In this document: in pieces, positions 58,701 to 64,000 of the stretch
Position numbering within the stretch: position 1 is the first letter of the stretch
How the letters are laid out: each line of letters opens with the position of its first letter
Origin: Streptomyces sp. NBC_00483
GTDB taxonomy: Bacteria > Actinomycetota > Actinomycetes > Streptomycetales > Streptomycetaceae
Length of the DNA stretch: 64,000 nucleotides
Assembly: GCF_036013745.1 (NCBI RefSeq)
Contig: NZ_CP107880.1
Coordinates: 6,510,001-6,574,000 of the forward strand
Reading direction: 5' to 3'
Notes under the pieces: model-generated
Told to the model about the DNA's origin: nothing
Seen by the model: the letters and a program-made list of their open reading frames with translations, nothing else
Database searches by the model: none
Translations under genes and position numbers: made by a program

Positions 58701-58770
58701 CCCGAACTCCGCGCCCCGAACCCGGCGCCCCGAACCCGGCGTCCCGAACCCCGCGCCCCGAACCCGGCCG
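58701..58770. repeat. Five 14-bp tandem repeats
   Basis: Units CCCGAACCCGGCGC starting at 58701, 58715, 58729, 58743 and 58757, each with zero to two changes. The array fills the gap between the dehydrogenase start and the aldo/keto reductase stop (58772), one base away. Confidence 0.88.
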
Positions 58771-58771
58771 C

Positions 58772-59785
58772 TCAGTCCCAGGAGCCCTGCGCCGCCGGAA
58801 GCCCCGCGATCTCCGTGAAGTCCTCGTCGGTGAGCCGCAGTTCCGCGGACGCCGCGTTCTCCAGCGCCCAGCGCTCCTGCTTGGTGCCAGGCACCGGCAC
58901 CACGCCCTCACCTTGCGCCGCCACCCAGGCGAGCGCCACCTGGGCCGGTGTCACGTGCTCACCGTGGCGCGCGGCGATACGGCGCAGGCCCGCCACGATC
59001 GGCTGGTTCGCCGCCATCATCTCGGCGGTGAAGCGGGGGTGGCGGGCGCGCAGATCGTCCGGCTCGAAGCCCCCTCCGGGGGTGAGCGTGCCGGTCAGGA
59101 AACCGCTGCCCAGCGGCGTCGCGGCGAGGAACCCGACGCCGCGCGCCGCGCACCACGGCAGCAGCGCCCCGAGCGCCTCCGGCGACCACACCGACAGCTC
59201 GGCCATGACGGCGCTCACCGGGAACACCTGCTGCACCCGCTCCAACTGGCGGATCGTTCCGGCATGCCGCGCGGCCCGGCCACCGCGCCGCGAGCCCCGC
59301 GGGCCCACGGCGCAGAAACCCAGCGAGCGCACCTTGCCCGCGCTCACGAGCTCCGCCATCGCGCCCCACGTCTCCTCGACGGGCACCTCGGGGTCCTCGC
59401 GGTGCAGTTGGTACAGGTCGATGACATCGGTCTGAAGGCGCCGCAGCGACGCGTCGCAGGCCCGCTTCACGTAGCCGGGCCTGCCGTTGGCGACGATGTG
59501 CTGCTCGCCGACGAGCAGCCCCACCTTCGTCGACACGAAGGCGTCGGCCCGCCGCTCCTTGAGCACGCGGCCGAGCAGCAGCTCATTGGTGAAGGGCCCG
59601 TACATGTCCGCGGTGTCGACCAGGCTGCAGCCCCGGTCCAGGGCGGTGTGCAGGGTGCGCAGGGACTCCTCGCCGCGCTGCCGCGAGCCCGTGTACGCCC
59701 AGCTCATCGGCATGCAGCCGATTCCGACGGCACCCACGTCGAGGCCCGCCGCACCGATCGCCTTGCGCGCACCACCTTGCTTCAC
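58772..59785 (-). CDS. Aldo/keto reductase
   Basis: 337 residues from GTG 59785, 12 bases after GGGAGGG; the frame is open upstream to 59857. AKR barrel of the YajO/Tas-like group: SLVDTADMYGPFTNELLLGRVL holds the catalytic Asp and Tyr, VSTKVG the Lys, and LYQLHREDPEVPVEETW the His. PVPGTKQERWALENAAS is the NADPH site. Substrate unknown. It is divergent from the hydroxyacid dehydrogenase. Confidence 0.92.
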   Translation of the reverse strand: MKQGGARKAIGAAGLDVGAVGIGCMPMSWAYTGSRQRGEESLRTLHTALDRGCSLVDTADMYGPFTNELLLGRVLKERRADAFVSTKVGLLVGEQHIVANGRPGYVKRACDASLRRLQTDVIDLYQLHREDPEVPVEETWGAMAELVSAGKVRSLGFCAVGPRGSRRGGRAARHAGTIRQLERVQQVFPVSAVMAELSVWSPEALGALLPWCAARGVGFLAATPLGSGFLTGTLTPGGGFEPDDLRARHPRFTAEMMAANQPIVAGLRRIAARHGEHVTPAQVALAWVAAQGEGVVPVPGTKQERWALENAASAELRLTDEDFTEIAGLPAAQGSWD

Positions 59786-59880
59786 GTGCCCGTGACCCTC
59801 CCTGGCCTTCTCCGGCCCCTCCTGCCGAGGTCCCCAACCTAACCTCTGTACCTTCACGTGGCTGACATAGCCTCCTGACC

Positions 59881-60831
59881 ATGACTGGTGATGTGTGGCT
59901 GCCCTTCCGCGCCGATGAGATTCCGGGCCTCCCGCAGGTGCTCAACTACCGCTTCTGGAACGGCGAACCCGACTTCCCGGCGGACCCCGCCGACTGCGCG
60001 TACTACGTCGTCCCCTACATGAAGCCGCCGGGCCTCGGCGTCCGCCCGATGCCCGAGATGACGTCCCTGCGCGCCGTGCAGACGCTCTCCGCGGGCGTCG
60101 ACCACGTACAGGGCGGGCTGAAGTACCTGCGCCCCGGCGTCCAGTTGTGCAATGCGCGCGGCGTGCACGACGCCAGCACCGCCGAGCTCGCGCTCACCCT
60201 GATCCTCGCCTCCCTGCGCGGCATCCCCGACTTCGTCCGCGGGCAGGACCGCGGCGAGTGGCGCGGCGGTTTCCGGCCCGCGCTCGCCGACAAGCACGTC
60301 CTCATCGTGGGGTACGGCGCCATCGGCGGTGCCATCGAGGACCGGCTCACGCCCTTCGAGGTCGCGCGGGTGACACGCGTCGCGCGCTCCGCCCGTACAA
60401 CGGAGCGCGGGCCCGTGCACCCGCTCACCGAACTGCCGGAACTGCTGCCGGAGGCCGACGTCGTCATCATGGTGACCCCGCTCACCGAGGACACCCGCGG
60501 CCTGGTGAACGCCGAGTTCCTCGCGCGCCTCAAGGACGGCGCGCTGCTCGTGAACGTCGGCCGTGGCCCGGTCGTCGACACCAAGGCCCTCCTCGCGGAG
60601 CTGGAAACCGGCCGAATCACCGCTGCCCTCGACGTCACCGACCCCGAACCCCTGCCCCAGGAGCACCCGTTGTGGCAGGCTCCAGGGGTGCTCATCTCGC
60701 CGCACGTGGGCGGCCCCACATCCGCCTTCCTGCCGCGCGCCAAGCGTCTCCTCGCCGCTCAGCTCACACGGTTCGCGGCGGGGGAGCCGCTCGAGAACGT
60801 CGTGCTCACCATCGACGGGGACAGCGACTGA
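59881..60831 (+). CDS. D-isomer-specific 2-hydroxyacid dehydrogenase
   Basis: 316 residues from ATG 59881. NAD-binding motif VLIVGYGAIGGAIEDRL, then MVTPLTEDTRGLVNAEFLARLKDGALLVNVGRGPVVD with the catalytic Arg region, ALDVTDPEPLPQEHPLW with the Glu, and SPHVGGPTS with the His. The usual Arg segment is complete. Reduces a 2-keto acid; substrate unknown. No ribosome site is evident, so the mRNA may be leaderless. Confidence 0.92.
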   Translation: MTGDVWLPFRADEIPGLPQVLNYRFWNGEPDFPADPADCAYYVVPYMKPPGLGVRPMPEMTSLRAVQTLSAGVDHVQGGLKYLRPGVQLCNARGVHDASTAELALTLILASLRGIPDFVRGQDRGEWRGGFRPALADKHVLIVGYGAIGGAIEDRLTPFEVARVTRVARSARTTERGPVHPLTELPELLPEADVVIMVTPLTEDTRGLVNAEFLARLKDGALLVNVGRGPVVDTKALLAELETGRITAALDVTDPEPLPQEHPLWQAPGVLISPHVGGPTSAFLPRAKRLLAAQLTRFAAGEPLENVVLTIDGDSD

Positions 60832-61123
60832 CATCCGGTCCCACGCGACCCTGCACACCCCGCAGACCTCGCGAACCACACCGGCCCCTCGGGTAACTCC
60901 CGTACGGCCGCATGCCGTTCGACGGGCACGCTGTGCGCCCGCTTGAATGCGCCCTGTGCCCGACCCGCGTCCGCATCGTGCCTGGTCGTCACGGAGAGTA
61001 GAGGAACTATGTCCCTGAGTGACGGGACTGGTGTATCGTCCCGACTGGGGCAGCGCCGTGCCAGCACGCGGCGCCGGGGAAGAGTGACGGACTGCGAGGG
61101 GGGCGACGGGCGATGCACGGCCT
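60832..61123. other. 292-base intergenic region before the GGDEF protein
   Basis: No gene seen. At 60988-61002 GTCACGGAGAGTAGA matches 7 of 9 fixed positions of the BldD consensus (nTnACnC[A/T]GnGTnAn), worth noting because BldD controls c-di-GMP genes in Streptomyces. GAGGGGGG (61096-61103) is the nearest ribosome-site-like sequence to the next gene. Confidence 0.4.
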
Positions 61124-64000
61124 ATGGGCGAACGATCCGACGCGGCGCGGCCGACGGCGGTCCTGTGCGGTGACCCGCGCAGCGATGCGGGGCCGAAGTC
61201 CGAGCTGTCGCAGGGCACATGTGCATCGAGCGGGCCCGCGCGGCAGTCGCAGAAGGCATCAGCAGGCGGGGCAGGAGAAGGCGGACACGGGAGCCGCCCG
61301 GCGGACCTGGGCGGCCCGGTGAGTACGCACCCCACTCCGACGACAGCACTGGGCGCCTCGATGTACTCCGGCGGCCAGGCCCCCGTCCGCGCGCCACAGC
61401 GGGGCGGTGCGAGAGCCCAGTTGCTCCTCGCTCTCCTGTGCGCCGGCTTCGCGGTGGGGTCCGCGGTCGGCTGGGGTTCCGACCGACTCGCCCTGATCAT
61501 GGGCGACTTCGGCCTGAGCCTCGCGGCGGCGATCGCCGCCGTATCGAATTTCGTGTACGCGCGCAGCAGCCGCAGCCGCTTTCGACCCGCCTGGCTCCTG
61601 TTCGCGTTCTCCTCGCTCATGGCCAGCTTCGGCAACGGGGTGTGGGGCTGGTACGAGGTCGTTCTGCGCGAGCCGGTGCCGACGCCGAGCCTCGCCGACC
61701 TGTTCTTCCTCTGCTTCGCGCCGCCCGCCATCATCGGCCTGCTCGTCCTCGCGCGGCGGCCCGTCACCAAGGCCGGCTGGATCTGCCTCGCGCTCGACGC
61801 CTGGCTCATCGCCGGCTCCCTGGTCACCCTCTCCTGGAGCCTCGCCCTCGCGCACACCGCCGAGTTCGAGGGCCAGAGCGTCACCCGCACCGCGCTCTCC
61901 CTCGCGTACCCGCTGCTCGACATCGCCCTGGTCAGCATGGTGCTCGCGCTGCACTTCCGGCGCTCTCCCGGGAGTCGTACGGCGGTGAACACCGCGATCG
62001 GCGCGCTCGCCCTCACGGTGATGTGCGACGCCCTGTTCACCTCGCCGCTGTTGCACGCCAGCTACCGCTCGGGCGAGATCCTGGACGCCGGCTGGTTCGC
62101 CGGCTCGCTGCTGCTCGCGTACGCGCCGTGGGTGGGGACGCGGCGCGGTGTGCGCGAGGAGGAGCACTCGCTCGGGCCGGGCGGCCGCTACCAGGTCAGC
62201 TACACGCGGCCGATCTCCGGCTCGCTCGCCGCGCTCACCCCGTATCTGGCCGCCGCCGTCTGCACGTTGGGCATTCTCTACAACCTGCTGGACGGGCACC
62301 GGGTGGACCGCGTCGTGCTCTTCACGGCGTGCACGGTCGTCCTCGCGCTCGTCATGCGCCAGGGCATCATGCTGCTCGACAACATCACGCTCACCCAGGA
62401 GTTGGCGCAGAAGGAGAACCACTTCCGCTCCCTGGTCCAGGGCTCCAGCGACGTCATCATGATCGCCGCACCGAACGGGACGCTGAGATACGTCAGCCCG
62501 GCCGCCGCGGGCGTCTACGGGCGGGATGCCGAGGATCTCGTCGGCTCCGAGCTCGCGTCGATCATCCACCCCGAGGACCTCGGGCGTGTGATGCACGAGG
62601 TGCGCAGATTCCTCGCCGCGAGCCAGATCGAGGAGCCCACTACGCGCATCGAATGCCGCTTCCGGTCCGGCACGGGCACCTGGCTGAACGTGGAGTCGAC
62701 GGTCAACCGCCACCACGGCGGACTGATCCTCAACAGCAGAGACGTGACCGAACGGGTGCGCCTCCAGGCCCAGTTGCAGCACAACGCGGAGCACGACCCG
62801 CTGACCGACCTGCCCAACAGGTCGCTGTTCACCAAGCGGGTCGGACAGGCGCTCGCCGGGCGGCGGGCCGGCGACCTGGGCACCGCCGTGCTCTTCATCG
62901 ACCTCGACGGTTTCAAGCAGGTCAACGACACGATCGGCCACCAGGCGGGCGACGAGCTGCTCGTCCAGGCGGCGAGAAGGCTGGCCGAATCCGTGCGCGC
63001 ATCGGACACCGCGGCCCGTCTTGGCGGTGACGAGTTCGCGGCGCTGATCGTCGGCGACGGAGGGCGCGACCACGCCGCGAGAGAACAGCAGATCTACGAG
63101 CTGGCCGACCGGCTCAGAATCACCCTGTCCCAGCCGTACTCGATCGACCGGCACGACAATGTGCGGGTCGCCGCCTCCATCGGCGTCGCCTTCGCCGAGC
63201 CGGACATCGGGGCCGGTGAGCTGCTGCGCAATGCCGACCTGGCGATGTACCGGGCGAAGGCGGCGGGCAAGGGCCGCGTCGAGCTGTACGCGCCGCAGAT
63301 GCAGGCCGATGTCGTACGCAAGGCGGAGCTGGCGACGCGGCTGCGGTCGGCGCTGCACGAGGGCGAGTTCGCGCTGCTCCACCAGCCGATCGTCTCGCTC
63401 GACGACGGCCGGATCACGGCGGTCGCCGCGCAGGCCAGATGGCGCAGCGCGCAGGGCATTCTGTTCACCCCCGCCGAGTTCCTGCGGGTGGCCGACGACA
63501 GCGAGCGCACCGCCGAGCTCGGCCGCTGGATGCTGGAGGAGGCCGTCGAGCAGGCCGCCGAGCGCGGGCACAGCGGGCATGCGACGCCGGTCGCCGTGCG
63601 GATCAGCGCCCGCAGGCTCCTCGACCGGGCCATGCCGCTCGGCTCGATAGAAGCGCTCCTCACCCGGCACGGGCTGCCCTCGGGCGCGCTCGTGATCGAG
63701 CTGGCGGACAGCGACCCCAGAGTCCCGCTGGACGAGCTGGAACGGCGTCTGACGGCGCTGCGCCGCCTCGGCGTCCGGATCGCGCTGGACGGCTTCGGCA
63801 GCGGCTATGCGGCCATCACGGCACTGCGCCGCCTGCCCGTCGACGTACTGAAGCTGGACCGCTCGCTGATCGAGGGCGTCGTCGAGTCCGCGCGGCTGCA
63901 CAAGATCACCAGTGGGCTGCTGCGGATCGCGGGCGACCTCGGACTCAACTCCGTGGCGGACGGCGTGGACCTGCCCGAGCAGGTCGCCGCGCTGCGCTCG
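61124..64000 (+). CDS. Membrane PAS-GGDEF-EAL protein, 3' end outside window
   Basis: At least 959 residues; it continues past the window. The frame opens after TGA 61085. ATG 61124 is used here, but GTG 61319 or ATG 61361 (MYSGGQAPVRAPQ) are plausible later starts. A disordered N-terminus, then about eight to ten membrane helices (about residues 95-420), a PAS domain (NHFRSLVQGSSDVIMIAAP, about 430-540), an intact GGDEF at 634-638 (ARLGGDEFAAL), and an EAL domain that has lost its catalytic residues: AQA for EAL (769-771), RIS for NxS, DGFGSGYA for DDFGTGYS, ADGVD for AEGVE. Probably a cyclase or sensor without phosphodiesterase activity. Confidence 0.9.
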   Translation, partial: MGERSDAARPTAVLCGDPRSDAGPKSELSQGTCASSGPARQSQKASAGGAGEGGHGSRPADLGGPVSTHPTPTTALGASMYSGGQAPVRAPQRGGARAQLLLALLCAGFAVGSAVGWGSDRLALIMGDFGLSLAAAIAAVSNFVYARSSRSRFRPAWLLFAFSSLMASFGNGVWGWYEVVLREPVPTPSLADLFFLCFAPPAIIGLLVLARRPVTKAGWICLALDAWLIAGSLVTLSWSLALAHTAEFEGQSVTRTALSLAYPLLDIALVSMVLALHFRRSPGSRTAVNTAIGALALTVMCDALFTSPLLHASYRSGEILDAGWFAGSLLLAYAPWVGTRRGVREEEHSLGPGGRYQVSYTRPISGSLAALTPYLAAAVCTLGILYNLLDGHRVDRVVLFTACTVVLALVMRQGIMLLDNITLTQELAQKENHFRSLVQGSSDVIMIAAPNGTLRYVSPAAAGVYGRDAEDLVGSELASIIHPEDLGRVMHEVRRFLAASQIEEPTTRIECRFRSGTGTWLNVESTVNRHHGGLILNSRDVTERVRLQAQLQHNAEHDPLTDLPNRSLFTKRVGQALAGRRAGDLGTAVLFIDLDGFKQVNDTIGHQAGDELLVQAARRLAESVRASDTAARLGGDEFAALIVGDGGRDHAAREQQIYELADRLRITLSQPYSIDRHDNVRVAASIGVAFAEPDIGAGELLRNADLAMYRAKAAGKGRVELYAPQMQADVVRKAELATRLRSALHEGEFALLHQPIVSLDDGRITAVAAQARWRSAQGILFTPAEFLRVADDSERTAELGRWMLEEAVEQAAERGHSGHATPVAVRISARRLLDRAMPLGSIEALLTRHGLPSGALVIELADSDPRVPLDELERRLTALRRLGVRIALDGFGSGYAAITALRRLPVDVLKLDRSLIEGVVESARLHKITSGLLRIAGDLGLNSVADGVDLPEQVAALRS

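Noticed and set aside
61219..63030. 603-codon plus-strand frame in the GGDEF region
   Set aside because: Wrong frame: the PAS, GGDEF and EAL motifs all read in the frame starting at 61124, which stays open to the window end.

Overview
The window is about 70% GC with strong G/C bias at third codon positions. It encodes F420-type, twin-arginine, LuxR/LAL, DUF-type and c-di-GMP proteins typical of actinomycetes, and gene order around glyA-gcv, mnmA, ligA and gatCAB matches the Streptomyces chromosome core. I read it as a Streptomyces chromosomal segment. There are no rRNA or tRNA genes, no CRISPR array and no prophage.

Layout. 1-5.5 kb: the end of an L,D-transpeptidase, an enoyl-CoA hydratase, an anti-sigma-type ATPase, then a TnpB-related RuvC/zinc-ribbon gene (2288-4252) lodged just before a MerR regulator, and a small EF-hand protein. 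5.5-9.5 kb: leuA with a leaderless leucine leader peptide and attenuator hairpin, divergent from a GntR regulator whose upstream region carries a 13-bp direct repeat; an F420-reductase-like gene; a GH25 lysozyme. 9.6-13 kb: a DoxX-like membrane protein, a second (lipoprotein) L,D-transpeptidase and an FHA-FAD monooxygenase fusion. 13.1-17.8 kb: the glycine/serine block on the minus strand, gcvT-gcvH-glyA-sdaA, led by a tandem glycine riboswitch. 17.9-20.5 kb: a P-loop kinase-like protein and two SseB-family paralogues. 20.9-27.2 kb: a complete peptide ABC transporter in the order permease C, binding protein, permease B, ATPase D, ATPase F.

27.4-38.5 kb holds an M1 metallopeptidase, a TRIC-type channel, a thioesterase, a TetR-hydrolase pair, small membrane proteins, cysteine desulfurase and mnmA (tRNA 2-thiouridine synthesis, flanking a Tat-exported amidase), DUF427, SnoaL-like, LOG-like and SDR proteins. 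38.5-48.7 kb: a MetE-like protein overlapping ligA, the GGDEF-EAL protein RmdB, a minisatellite-bearing spacer and gatC-gatA-(small gene)-gatB for Gln-tRNA formation. 48.8-64 kb: an ArsB/NhaD-type transporter, MMPL exporter, GNAT acetyltransferase, membrane and small proteins, a LAL regulator, a lipoprotein sugar dehydrogenase, an aldo/keto reductase, a 2-hydroxyacid dehydrogenase, and a second membrane GGDEF protein with a degenerate EAL domain that runs off the window.

Most of the window is ordinary core chromosome. The least ordinary items are the TnpB-related gene with an omega-RNA-like 3' end next to merR, the leucine leader/operator region between leuA and gntR, the FHA-flavoprotein fusion, the stack of four palindromes before the anti-sigma ATPase, and several tandem or dispersed repeats that touch gene ends (gcvT, the transporter ATPase, the amidase and the spacer before gatC).
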